Of a stretch of DNA of 41,818 nt, positions 17,883 through 26,537 are shown in pieces. Where the stretch lies: contig JABIDL010000030.1 in NCBI GenBank assembly GCA_018651745.1, forward strand, positions 27,032 to 68,849, in the 5' to 3' direction. Source of the stretch: Candidatus Neomarinimicrobiota bacterium. GTDB taxonomy: Bacteria > Fidelibacterota > Marinisomatia > Marinisomatales > TCS55. The notes beneath the pieces are model-generated. The model was not told the origin of the DNA, did not search any database, and saw only the letters and a list, made by a program, of their open reading frames with translations. Each line of letters opens with the position of its first letter. The first letter of the stretch is position 1. Made by a program: the position numbers and the translations under genes.

Positions 17883-20800
17883 TTATATCCATCAATGTTT
17901 TATTTTCTGCGGATGCAAATTTTCGCGGAAAATCAAAAGCAGATTTAACCGGTCAAGCAATTCCGATGGCATTTAAATCATTAGTACAAGCGGAATACGG
18001 CCTTGCTGGGAATGACATCAATCCGATGCGCGGGACGTATATGATTATTGTTCCGGATGCTTGGGAATCGTACATCAGTATGTTTGCCTCTTTCAAAATG
18101 TCTCAGGGATTTGATGTGATTGTCAAGAAACAATCTGATGCTGGTAGTTCGGCTGATGAAATAAAAGCGACTATTTCCAATCATCTCGATCAAGATCCAC
18201 TCTTGGAATATGTACTACTAATTGGTGAAGTGAATGAAGGCTCAGGAAGTGTTATTCCTACTTTTTATTATGGTGATGCTAACGATGTTACGGATCAAAA
18301 ATACTCGCACTTGGTTTCGGATGATTTCATTCCTGATATTTTTATCGGACGCATGTCGATTACATCTGTAACAGAATTGATGGTTATAACACAAAAGACG
18401 ATCCAATACCATCGTGATCCCCTGGCGTTCAACCCAGATTGGTTGAACAAGGCGCTAGTTGTCGCCGGAAATTACAGCAATTCAATTCCGATTCCGACTA
18501 CACCCAAATGGACTTCCTACTGGCTACGGGATGAACTTTTAAACAACGGCTATGCTTCTGTAGATACGGTCTATTATCCCCCGACACAGCAAGGTGCTTC
18601 TCAAATATCTGCTTCAATTGATGCCGGCGTAGGCATTGTAAACTACCGCGGTTGGGGTGATGCAAATGGATGGCATTATCCCGAGTTTCATGTAAGCGAT
18701 GTGGCAGGGCTTAACAATGGCTGGATGACCCCGGTCTTCACCAGCTTTGTTTGCAATGCGAATGATTTTGGGAACCCTACAGTGCCAACTTGTTTTGGTG
18801 AATCGTTAATTCGTGCTGGAACACCCACAGTTCCGCAGGGTGGCGTTGCCATTATCGGTCCGTCAGATTTACATACGAGCACAAAATTCAATAATGTGAT
18901 AAATGCTTATATGTTTGATGCAATGTTTGACAACGGTGTTACGGAACTTGCTCCGGCAATGCTTGCAGGACAGTTAGGATTACTAACCGAATTCCCGCAT
19001 TTAGACGGACCGGGTGAAGGACAAGAATTTTATTTTCACGTGTACAATATCTTGGGCGATCCTTCGCTTTCCATGCACTTGGGTACGCCGGATGTATTTG
19101 CGATTGAAGCAGATTCTATCTGGTCGGCTGATGGATATATTTCATTAAACGTCACAAATGCCGCCGGGAATCCGGTACGGGATGCAGTTGTCGCAATCAT
19201 GGCGGATGATTCTCTATTAGCAAAAGGAATCACAAATTCCAGCGGACAATTTCAAGTTTCGGTGGATCCGGGAGATGCTGCAGCATTGGACATTTACGTG
19301 AATAAAAGTGGATTTATCCAGGGACATGAAGAAGTGTCGATTCATGAATCCGGACAGTCCATTGGATTTATTGGATACGTCTTGAGTGACAATGGAAACG
19401 GGCTTGTAGATCCTGGAGAAAAGGTGGCACTTTACCCAATATTAAAAAATCATTTGGATATCATGATTTCAGGTGGGACCGGAACTGTTTCATCTTCATC
19501 CGATATTGAACTTTTGGATTCCACCTTTTCTTTTACAGATATTCCGGAAGGAAGTGAAGTGACTGCTACAGATTCTATTGTTTTCCGTTATAAAGGAATG
19601 GGATCAATGACTGATCCATTGCTTTTATCATTTGAAGCAAATGGGGACGTTGGAAATACATTGGTTTCTGTAAGTGATCCAATTCTCAAAATTGACCTGA
19701 TTAATACCCCATCACAATCAACGGACGGATCTTTATCCATTAGTCCTGATTTAATATTCCACAATTTCAGTAATGCACAACTTGATACAATAAATATCGT
19801 GTTGCTCTCTTTGACGGATTCAATTTCCATTGATGTTTTTACTACAGAAGTAAAACCACCATTTACTTTGAATTCTTGGGACACCGCTTTTGTGGATTTG
19901 GAATATTACAATTTAAATATTGGTGATGTTTCCATAAGCAGTGAGTTATCTCTTGCGATAATATTAACGGATGCAGTTTGGAATAAATTGGATTCTATAC
20001 GCATTGATATTCCTATAAATCCATCAAATGAAAATCAGACAATGAACCCATCGGATTACGGTTATTGGTCCTACGATGATATTGATTCAGGTTATACACA
20101 GACACCTGAATTCAACTGGGTTGAGCTTGATCCTGCTCACGGGGGTTCCGGCGGAACGGAATATGTTTTGGACGACGACGATCACATCCGCGTGGACCTG
20201 CCGTTTGCATTCCAATATTTTGGGAATTCCTACGATCAGATTACCATCAGTTCCAACGGCTGGACATCCTTCGAAACAACGCCAGTGGATTATTTCTGGA
20301 ATTTTTCGATTCCCATGGCGATGGGTCCGAATGCCATGCTTGCGCCGTTCTGGGATGACCTTGAAACCATTGACACGGACGGAGACGACGCAATTGATGT
20401 GTGGATAAATGTTTTCACAAGATATGACGAATTGGAAGGCCGCTTCATCATTGAATGGTCTCGCGCACTGAACGGTTACGACGAGGCGACAGAAGAGACA
20501 TTTGAAATTATTTTGTATTCCCAGTCCGCCATACCGACAGCAACCGGCGACGGCGTGATTGAATTTCAGTATTACAAGATAGACAATGTGGATGTGACTA
20601 AGAATTATTCCACGGTCGGGATCGAGTCGCCGGACAAGAATGACGGACTTCAAATCACTTTCAATAATACATACGCCGCCGGCGCGGCAGCTTTGGACAG
20701 CGGGCGGGTGATTCGATTTACAACTGAGGCGCCGGAAAATTATGTGCCGTCCTTGAGCGTTGAGGATGACATTATTCCAAGCGGATTCCAACTGCATCCC

Positions 20801-21055
20801 GTATTTCCCAATCCATTCAATCCTTCCACAACCATTCGTTTTCAAATCCCTGTAGGGGCGAGATATATCTCGCCCCTACAATTACGGGTTTACGATATAA
20901 CCGGAAGATTGGTGGAAACATTGGTGGATGGAAACATGCAACCGGGAAGGCACGAAATTGTTTGGAATGCCAAACAACACAGCAGCGGAATGTATTTTGT
21001 AGAATTAGGGTCAGGGTCATTCCGCCAGACGCAAAAAATGATTCTCCTGAAATAG
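17861..21055 (+). CDS. Secreted C25 (gingipain-like) protein with T9SS sorting domain
   Basis: The 1064 residues start with a signal peptide (MRLLAAVIISINVLFSADA). There is almost no propeptide: the C25 caspase-like domain begins near residue 60 (GTYMIIVPDAWESY). The active-site Cys is C298 in FVCNANDFG, but the residue 33 positions before it, where gingipain R has His, is W265 in NYRGWGD. Later domains follow the order in the protein at 3183: a regulatory-like beta domain, an NGNGLVDPGE domain, a beta-sandwich (WVELDPAHGGSGG, SSNGWTSF) and then a T9SS sorting domain (VFPNPFNPSTTIRFQIP, RVYDITGRLVETL, QKMILLK). Ten residues inside that domain (from VGARYISP) come from an exact palindrome at 20851-20880. 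The start overlaps the M14 gene by 22 bases. Confidence 0.85.
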   Translation: MRLLAAVIISINVLFSADANFRGKSKADLTGQAIPMAFKSLVQAEYGLAGNDINPMRGTYMIIVPDAWESYISMFASFKMSQGFDVIVKKQSDAGSSADEIKATISNHLDQDPLLEYVLLIGEVNEGSGSVIPTFYYGDANDVTDQKYSHLVSDDFIPDIFIGRMSITSVTELMVITQKTIQYHRDPLAFNPDWLNKALVVAGNYSNSIPIPTTPKWTSYWLRDELLNNGYASVDTVYYPPTQQGASQISASIDAGVGIVNYRGWGDANGWHYPEFHVSDVAGLNNGWMTPVFTSFVCNANDFGNPTVPTCFGESLIRAGTPTVPQGGVAIIGPSDLHTSTKFNNVINAYMFDAMFDNGVTELAPAMLAGQLGLLTEFPHLDGPGEGQEFYFHVYNILGDPSLSMHLGTPDVFAIEADSIWSADGYISLNVTNAAGNPVRDAVVAIMADDSLLAKGITNSSGQFQVSVDPGDAAALDIYVNKSGFIQGHEEVSIHESGQSIGFIGYVLSDNGNGLVDPGEKVALYPILKNHLDIMISGGTGTVSSSSDIELLDSTFSFTDIPEGSEVTATDSIVFRYKGMGSMTDPLLLSFEANGDVGNTLVSVSDPILKIDLINTPSQSTDGSLSISPDLIFHNFSNAQLDTINIVLLSLTDSISIDVFTTEVKPPFTLNSWDTAFVDLEYYNLNIGDVSISSELSLAIILTDAVWNKLDSIRIDIPINPSNENQTMNPSDYGYWSYDDIDSGYTQTPEFNWVELDPAHGGSGGTEYVLDDDDHIRVDLPFAFQYFGNSYDQITISSNGWTSFETTPVDYFWNFSIPMAMGPNAMLAPFWDDLETIDTDGDDAIDVWINVFTRYDELEGRFIIEWSRALNGYDEATEETFEIILYSQSAIPTATGDGVIEFQYYKIDNVDVTKNYSTVGIESPDKNDGLQITFNNTYAAGAAALDSGRVIRFTTEAPENYVPSLSVEDDIIPSGFQLHPVFPNPFNPSTTIRFQIPVGARYISPLQLRVYDITGRLVETLVDGNMQPGRHEIVWNAKQHSSGMYFVELGSGSFRQTQKMILLK
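20851..20880. repeat. Exact 30-base palindrome inside a coding region
   Basis: The two 15-base halves are exact reverse complements (left half TGTAGGGGCGAGATA). The repeat is read in frame as ten codons within the T9SS sorting domain of the C25 protein, between the FQIP strand and the LRVYDITG strand, where this domain normally has a short turn. Thirty bases is exactly ten codons, so frame is kept. It looks like a small dispersed palindromic unit that landed in a tolerant loop, comparable in principle to the Rickettsia palindromic elements. Confidence 0.85.
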
Positions 21056-21110
21056 GAATTTTCCACCGAAATCTGTAATTTTTACCGATTAAAAAGAATG
21101 GAAAACTAAA

Positions 21111-21365
21111 ATGAACGTCACAATTTATACCACATCCCGTTGCCCGTACTGCTCCATGGCGAAACGCTTATTTGATGAGCAGAACATTGAATATAATGAA
21201 ATCGATATTGAAGCTGAAAAAATGAGCAGGGAAGAGATGTCTAAAATTGGTAAAGGGTCAACTGTTCCACAAATTTTAATTGACGAAAAACCAATCGGTG
21301 GTTATGATGATCTTTTGGTTTTGTATCAATCCGGGAATCTTGGTTCCAATCAGGCGGGTGAATAA
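21111..21365 (+). CDS. grxC: Glutaredoxin (GrxC type)
   Basis: This is a small dithiol oxidoreductase that reduces disulfides with glutathione or a similar thiol in the cytoplasm. The 84 residues form one thioredoxin fold with the active site CPYC at 11-14, the cis-Pro motif TVPQILI and the GGYDDL motif that contacts the thiol cofactor. Length is standard. It stands 55 bases after the C25 gene, with GGAAAA shortly before the ATG. Glutathione use in this lineage is not shown by the window. Confidence 0.92.
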   Translation: MNVTIYTTSRCPYCSMAKRLFDEQNIEYNEIDIEAEKMSREEMSKIGKGSTVPQILIDEKPIGGYDDLLVLYQSGNLGSNQAGE

Positions 21366-21373
21366 AGAAATTA

Positions 21374-21445
21374 TGTCACTCTGATCCTGACGAAGGGTAA
21401 CATAATATCAATTCCTAATCATGCTTCGTCTAGCTCAGCATGACA
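21374..21445. repeat. Imperfect palindromic repeat between grxC and a lipoprotein gene
   Basis: The left arm at 21374-21395 and the right arm at 21424-21445 are inverted copies matching at 17 of 22 positions, with a 28-base A+T-rich centre. Read on the minus strand, the right arm starts TGTCATGCTGAGCTAGACG. That shares 17 of 19 bases with the core of the repeat at 40126, so the two may belong to one dispersed family. The arm also explains a spurious upstream ATG at 21421 in frame with the next gene. Confidence 0.65.
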
Positions 21446-21456
21446 ATTATTCTTTC

Positions 21457-22302
21457 ATGAGGTTTTTCTCATTTTCATTGCTTCTCTTTGTCTTTATTTC
21501 CTGTGCTGGACATAAATCAACAATCCGGAAATATCAGGATGTCCAAGCCATGACCTCCCAAGTGTTGAATTATCGGGAAAAGATTCGCGATAATGGAAAT
21601 GATTTAATAGCGCTTAAAGGAGCATTGGAACCCACACTTACTTTTTCACTTCGTAAAGATTTTGAACTATATGATGAACTTTCATCCGCTCTCACAGCTA
21701 TGGATGAAACACACAACTTTATTCTTGGGAAAGTTCAGATTCAACGCAAAACAGTTTCGATGATTCGAAAAGACTCGAAAGTTTCTTTAGATACAGAAAT
21801 CCCGGATACTGAAACGACATACGGCGATAATTTTTCAAAACTGGATTCTCTAATAAATGATGCTTTCAATAAACTTAATCGGGACCGAGAAAGGCTCATT
21901 AAAGCGTTGAAAAAAAAGAATAAAAATCTCATCTTTATTTCGAATCAATTGCTCAAATGGAAGCCAACTATTTTAAAACTTCAGGAAAAACGGAAAAATT
22001 TTCAACCACGTATTGATAAATTAACTGAGTCTATTGCGATTGAAATCACGTTTGATAAGGCAGGTGAATCTGTTGAACTTATTTCTCAAAAGACGGCTAA
22101 AGTTGATGAAGTAACCCAACGCATGATAAAAATTGACAGATATTTTTCTGCAATGGAATCTATTGCAAAAAAGGAAGCTGGCGGGAATGTTTATCTCATT
22201 GGGATAGGTAGTAAGAAAATGAAATACGAACGAAGGTATCATCAATTTGTCGAAGAATACAGAGACCACCTGAAATCTCTCAATATTTTGCTACCGGATT
22301 AA
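21457..22302 (+). CDS. Coiled-coil lipoprotein of unknown function
   Basis: I place the start at 21457, giving 281 residues with a lipoprotein signal (MRFFSFSLLLFVFISC, Cys16). An ATG 12 codons upstream lies within a palindromic repeat and would add a polar stretch before the signal. The mature protein is charged and helical (TSQVLNYREKIRDN, KLNRDRERLIKALKKK, LKLQEKRKNFQPRIDKL), consistent with long coiled coils in the periplasm. No family is recognised. Its stop directly abuts the stop of the convergent minus-strand gene, with no room for a separate terminator. Confidence 0.65.
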   Translation: MRFFSFSLLLFVFISCAGHKSTIRKYQDVQAMTSQVLNYREKIRDNGNDLIALKGALEPTLTFSLRKDFELYDELSSALTAMDETHNFILGKVQIQRKTVSMIRKDSKVSLDTEIPDTETTYGDNFSKLDSLINDAFNKLNRDRERLIKALKKKNKNLIFISNQLLKWKPTILKLQEKRKNFQPRIDKLTESIAIEITFDKAGESVELISQKTAKVDEVTQRMIKIDRYFSAMESIAKKEAGGNVYLIGIGSKKMKYERRYHQFVEEYRDHLKSLNILLPD

Positions 22303-24042
22303 TTATTTAAGATATAATATTTTTTCAGATGTCGTAGTTGATTGCCCAATTGCATTTACAAAATATAAACCGGATGGAGCACGTTCACCGGTTTCCATTC
22401 TTCCGTCCCATGTTAAAGGTGTACCACCTGCTTCTACATTTCCTTCCAAAATCGTTCGAACTGTTTGTCCAATGGAATTAACAATTTCCACTTCCATTTG
22501 TTGTGTCTCGGCTATATTGATTTGAAATGATGTGGTTCCATTGAATGGATTTGGGTAATTGGATTCTATTTTGATTTCACCCGGGAGTAATGGCTCGCCG
22601 ATTACTGATGGAATTCCATCCGTAATCGAAATGGAATAGTCCCAGTCTCCGCCAACAGTATCTTGGCTAACAATTGCAAGCGTCATAGCTATCATTCCGG
22701 TTGGATCAATATTGACTTCGTTTCCGCTGAAGATTGTAATCAAGCCGGTATTATTTTGTAAAATTGCATTCATTTGAAAATCAGCGGTGTAGGTGGAGAC
22801 TGAAGATAAAACAACTTTCATAGGATTATCAGATTCGAGTTTGATATACTGAGTTGCATATTTGTTGAGTGATGTACTTGTGACTGAGGATTCAAATCCT
22901 TTGATAAAACTCACTGTTCTATAAATGCCGGGCTCTGAAATTGGATAATCTTCTGCTTCGCTATAAGTGTAGTCACTTGTTTCTGAATCGGAAGTGAGGA
23001 GTAGGTTTGCAATTGCCATTCCATTGAGTGCCTCTATAAAAGAAAATCCTTGTTCCACCAACGCTTGGTCAATGTTTGATTGGCTAAAATCCGTTTCATC
23101 GCTTGGTTGACTTACACCAATCTCAAAAATCCGCTGCATCGCACTACTTCCACCCATGTGTTCCTCAATATATTGAAAGAAAATGAAAGAGCCGTACCAA
23201 TGTGTTCCTCCCGCATTCAAGGAAGTTTGCGGGTACGCAAACCAAGACGGAAGATATTGATAGCAATCGTTAATAGAATCGTAAACCTGCTCTTCCATCC
23301 AAACGGCTGTAGCTTCCATCAGCCAAGGTTTTTCGTAGGCATTGTACCCAAATTGGATTGCATGAAAAAACTCATGTGCTGCAGTAACCTGAATATTTTC
23401 GATCGGTGTGTTGGACGGGAATCCATCGTAATCATTTCTCATGGCCATATAACTTGTAACTGCCAGCATTTCTGTTCCCTCGCTATTTTCATTATCGCCA
23501 TTTCCACTGGCAAAATTTTCAGCTTGAACGTATCCATAATATCCTGCTTGTAGATTGCGGATATAGATATCATAATGGTCAGACCCACCGCCGGAACCAT
23601 CTGAAGGCGGTTGAACATAATTCATATCTAAAAGCTGATTCGTATGAACATTGCTAAAAATTGTTACCATAGAATCAACGTAGTCAGGGATAGAATTTCC
23701 ATTCAAATCTTCGCTGCCAACCGAATGGGTTCCATCGGTTGTGTAATGAAATCGAAACATTCCACTATCGGTAAATTGGTCCAGACCATCGGCCTCCCAA
23801 CGTGTTATGGATGTATGGTTGACCAATTCTCCGGTAAATGAATATCCCAATTCTCTTAGAGATTCCTTTTGATTTTCGGAAAGTGAATGTCCATGAAGGG
23901 CGATATTAAGAAGGTGTGGAGTTGTATGAATCCATGGATCAGCTGTCGGATTTAAAATGAAATCAGCAGATAATTCTACTGGTCTTTTCTCAGCAGTGAC
24001 TACAGACAAAAGAGCCAAAATTAGTAGGAAATATCGTATCAA
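22303..24042 (-). CDS. Secreted metalloprotease candidate (MXAN_6640-like) with T9SS sorting domain
   Basis: The 579 residues start at a TTG that overlaps no upstream gene and gives a clear signal peptide (YFLLILALLSVVTA). The centre has a zinc-protease motif H223-E224-F-F-H227 and a possible third ligand, E243, in WLMEATAVW. The surrounding sequence (GNSIPDYVDSM, YDIYIRNLQAGYYGY) resembles the MXAN_6640 family of putative metalloproteases. A beta domain follows, then a T9SS type A sorting domain (NYPNPFNG, IVNSIGQTVRTIL, SEKILYLK). It is the last gene of a minus-strand group with one base between it and the preceding gene. No ATG is available near the N terminus. Confidence 0.78.
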   Translation of the reverse strand: MIRYFLLILALLSVVTAEKRPVELSADFILNPTADPWIHTTPHLLNIALHGHSLSENQKESLRELGYSFTGELVNHTSITRWEADGLDQFTDSGMFRFHYTTDGTHSVGSEDLNGNSIPDYVDSMVTIFSNVHTNQLLDMNYVQPPSDGSGGGSDHYDIYIRNLQAGYYGYVQAENFASGNGDNENSEGTEMLAVTSYMAMRNDYDGFPSNTPIENIQVTAAHEFFHAIQFGYNAYEKPWLMEATAVWMEEQVYDSINDCYQYLPSWFAYPQTSLNAGGTHWYGSFIFFQYIEEHMGGSSAMQRIFEIGVSQPSDETDFSQSNIDQALVEQGFSFIEALNGMAIANLLLTSDSETSDYTYSEAEDYPISEPGIYRTVSFIKGFESSVTSTSLNKYATQYIKLESDNPMKVVLSSVSTYTADFQMNAILQNNTGLITIFSGNEVNIDPTGMIAMTLAIVSQDTVGGDWDYSISITDGIPSVIGEPLLPGEIKIESNYPNPFNGTTSFQINIAETQQMEVEIVNSIGQTVRTILEGNVEAGGTPLTWDGRMETGERAPSGLYFVNAIGQSTTTSEKILYLK

Positions 24043-24043
24043 T

Positions 24044-24247
24044 TTAATCTCGATTTCTCCGGTGTTTCTCGGCGTCCTCTTTTATCTTTTTCGCCATTTC
24101 TTCTGCTACTTTTTCTCCACCACCTATTTTTAAGATTTTCTCATTTTCCCTAAGACGTTTTCGAGCAAGATAAAACCGAATAAAAAGTCCAAAAGCTATA
24201 ATGCCGATTCCATAAAATATTGCAAAGTATGGTAAAAATTCACCCAT
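24044..24247 (-). CDS. Small single-pass membrane protein
   Basis: The 67-residue protein starts MGEFLPYFAIFYGIGIIAFGLF. It has one membrane segment (about 6-25) and then a basic, charged helix (LARKRLRENEKILKIGGGEK to KHRRNRD). I chose the ATG at 24247; a start at 24319 would run 67 bases into the gene before it and put a polar stretch first. The start lies 5 bases after the preceding stop and its own stop lies 1 base before the T9SS metalloprotease start. No family was recognised. Composition and spacing support a real gene, but it is short. Confidence 0.55.
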   Translation of the reverse strand: MGEFLPYFAIFYGIGIIAFGLFIRFYLARKRLRENEKILKIGGGEKVAEEMAKKIKEDAEKHRRNRD

Positions 24248-24252
24248 GGTTT

Positions 24253-24876
24253 TTAGTATCCATATTTTTCCCAAAGCCACGTTCCAACAATCATTCCGGC
24301 TCCCGTAGGTAATTCCCAACCAAGATTTTCTCCGTGATCTTGGTCAATGATTCCGGCAACGAAAAGGGATGCGCCAATAAAATAAAGCCCTTTCCTAATT
24401 AATAGAACATTCTTTGAAACGGGGTTCATATTTGAAGAAAGAAATTCGGCCTCATCTTCTTTTTTTGCTATCAATTCTTCAATCGGGAACCGTAATGATG
24501 CTAGAATTTCCGGAGGATTTTCAGAAAAATAAAATTCGGATTGTTCAATATATCGAGCGGATTTAATTGCAATTTGTGCCGAGCTGTCTTCGGTTGAAGC
24601 CTGGATTTCCAAAATGGGGAATGTTGTTTTCTTAGTTGAAAGAGATGCGGAATCTACTTTTGCATGAAGGATGGAAATGTAAAACCAGCCTGTGGTGGGC
24701 GCGTACCACGATGTTAAATTATTTTGAAGTACAGGACGAGTACAGGACAAGGAAACCATGTATCCATTCTGTTTCGTTTCAATGGAAATTCCGGTGATTT
24801 CTGTTATTTCCTCAGAGAAAACAATCTGGATAGAAAATAGGATCAGAATAATTGACTTGGGTATGTTATGCATCAT
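24253..24876 (-). CDS. Exported protein of unknown function, AMIN-like start
   Basis: The 207 residues begin with a signal peptide (SIILILFSIQIVFS-EE). The next 110 residues read like a small beta domain (ITEITGISIETKQNGYMVSL, then short strands and NPPEILASLRFP), which resembles an AMIN domain, a fold found in envelope proteins. Two hydrophobic stretches near the C terminus (LYFIGASLFVAGII, GAGMIVGTWLW) could be membrane helices or a hydrophobic hairpin. It is the first gene of the minus-strand group of three and diverges from the gene at 24972. The AMIN assignment is tentative. Confidence 0.6.
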   Translation of the reverse strand: MMHNIPKSIILILFSIQIVFSEEITEITGISIETKQNGYMVSLSCTRPVLQNNLTSWYAPTTGWFYISILHAKVDSASLSTKKTTFPILEIQASTEDSSAQIAIKSARYIEQSEFYFSENPPEILASLRFPIEELIAKKEDEAEFLSSNMNPVSKNVLLIRKGLYFIGASLFVAGIIDQDHGENLGWELPTGAGMIVGTWLWEKYGY

Positions 24877-24971
24877 ATCTTTGCAGGAAAATTAACAAAA
24901 CACTCTTCATTTAGCGAAGGATTTAGACGTTGAACCATCCCTGCTCTCAACCCTAATTTTTGACCTTACAC
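24877..24971. promoter_or_regulatory. Divergent intergenic region, likely promoters both ways
   Basis: Only 95 bases separate two divergent transcription units, so both promoters should lie here. On the plus strand, TTGAAC (24930-24935) and TAATTT (24954-24959), 18 bases apart, form a plausible pair, though the second box lies only 12 bases before the ATG. On the minus strand I see only a weak TAATTTTC box close to the start. The assignment rests mainly on gene layout. Confidence 0.35.
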
Positions 24972-26537
24972 ATGAGCCACATATCCTTACATCGTTTTTT
25001 ATGGATTTTAGTTCCATTAGGAATCATATCCCTGAAAGGTCAGCCTCAAGTCCAAGGTGCGTTTGGCGCGGTTACGATTGATGGAAAAATTTGGAATCAA
25101 ATAGCACTGCGCCCGGTTATTCCAATTGGGAAATGGGGAGTTGCACTTGATTTAGTATTTTATATTGACGAAGATGGAAATCTTCATAAAGATGAATGGG
25201 ATTTTTCTTCCGGTGAAGCATCTAAAAATACGATTATCGATAAAATTTATTATATCAGGTATGGATTCCCAAATCAACCACTTTATTTTAAGGTTGGTGC
25301 GCTAGACCAAGTTGACATGGGATACGGTATTTTAGTTAGCCAATATTCAAATTCTATTCAATATCCATCTGTTCGAAAAGTTGGATTGGATTTCGGATTT
25401 AGACGATCTTCATTATTTATTGAAGGATTTTCTAATGATTTCAAAGAAAACCTTGGGTTGGTTGGATTCCGCGCAGGATCAACCAATATATTTTCGGTTC
25501 CGGTTGCAGCATCATTCGTAATAGACCGAAATCAATTTCTTGGTCTTAAAGATCGAGATGGTGATGGAAGACCGGATATTGTGGATGATTTCCCCGAAAA
25601 TAATATGTACTGGCTTGATTCGGACGATGATGGGATTGCCGATGCTGATCCTGCCGAATGGGATATTGACGGTGATGGCATTACGGATACACTTGATTCC
25701 GATATTCCCGGTTGGGATCAGGATACTATTCTTGTATTAGATACTGATATTTGGAGGAAAAATGAACCTCTGAACGTGAGAGAATCTCAAGATGATATTA
25801 GCGCTATTGCAGTTGATGTTGCCTACCCAATTATTCGGGAAGAAAAATTATCTGTGACACTATATGCTCAGGCAGCTAAAATGATTGGTGAAACCGATCA
25901 CCCGAACCAGTTGGGAGAAAAACTGCAATTAGGAACAGGATTGGTCCCGGTTGCCATCAGTGCAAAATTTGGCCCAGCACGTTTTAATCTTGAATATCGG
26001 ATGATCCCACAAGGACAGTTTGAATTCGGTTATTGGAATCGATCTTATGAAATTGAACGTGTTAGTTTCTCATCAACTTCGTCTGGGAATGTCACGATTC
26101 GTACCAAAGAATCCCAATTGGGTCGTTATGGAAAACAAAAGGGGTTTTATGCGCAATTAGGTGTCAGCCTCGGATCTTATTTGGCTTTTAGTTCGTCCTA
26201 TCAGAATTTGAATGGCGATATTTGGGATGATGTTACTCAAGAATACGAAACACAAGAAAACAGCAGTTTTTTATCGATTTTGTCGTTAAGTAAATCCATT
26301 AGCAGAATCAAAAAGGCGCAAGGATTTTACCAACAAAGAAATGTTCCTAACCCTTTTAAATTTGAATACTCAGAAAGCACCATCATGGGATACGAAGTCG
26401 GAATAGAACTCGGATCTGGAATGGTGCTGATGTACAAATTCCAACGATCTTTTCGAGATTTAAACGGCGATGGTTCTGTTGATGGTCCAAATGAAACCGT
26501 GAACAATTCCACAGTTGAAACGTCTTTCATGTTCTAA
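24972..26537 (+). CDS. Outer-membrane protein candidate with calcium-binding aspartate repeats
   Basis: The 521 residues start at the ATG at 24972; a TTG four codons upstream is less likely. After a signal peptide (FLWILVPLGIISLKG) the sequence alternates in barrel fashion, and residues about 190-245 carry thrombospondin-type-3/EF-like loops (DRDGDGRPDIVDD, DSDDDGIADADP, DIDGDGITDTLDSD). Another DLNGDGSVDGPNE loop lies near the C terminus. The end, ETSFMF, has the terminal Phe typical of outer-membrane barrels. No exact family was recognised. Its stop shares one base with the alaS start (TAATG), an odd pairing of a surface protein with a tRNA synthetase. Confidence 0.7.
   Translation: MSHISLHRFLWILVPLGIISLKGQPQVQGAFGAVTIDGKIWNQIALRPVIPIGKWGVALDLVFYIDEDGNLHKDEWDFSSGEASKNTIIDKIYYIRYGFPNQPLYFKVGALDQVDMGYGILVSQYSNSIQYPSVRKVGLDFGFRRSSLFIEGFSNDFKENLGLVGFRAGSTNIFSVPVAASFVIDRNQFLGLKDRDGDGRPDIVDDFPENNMYWLDSDDDGIADADPAEWDIDGDGITDTLDSDIPGWDQDTILVLDTDIWRKNEPLNVRESQDDISAIAVDVAYPIIREEKLSVTLYAQAAKMIGETDHPNQLGEKLQLGTGLVPVAISAKFGPARFNLEYRMIPQGQFEFGYWNRSYEIERVSFSSTSSGNVTIRTKESQLGRYGKQKGFYAQLGVSLGSYLAFSSSYQNLNGDIWDDVTQEYETQENSSFLSILSLSKSISRIKKAQGFYQQRNVPNPFKFEYSESTIMGYEVGIELGSGMVLMYKFQRSFRDLNGDGSVDGPNETVNNSTVETSFMF

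Noticed and set aside
20087-20845. Minus-strand frame of 252 codons within the second C25 gene
   Set aside because: It is a shadow of the G+C-rich end of the C25 gene, which has clear domains and a sorting signal on the other strand.
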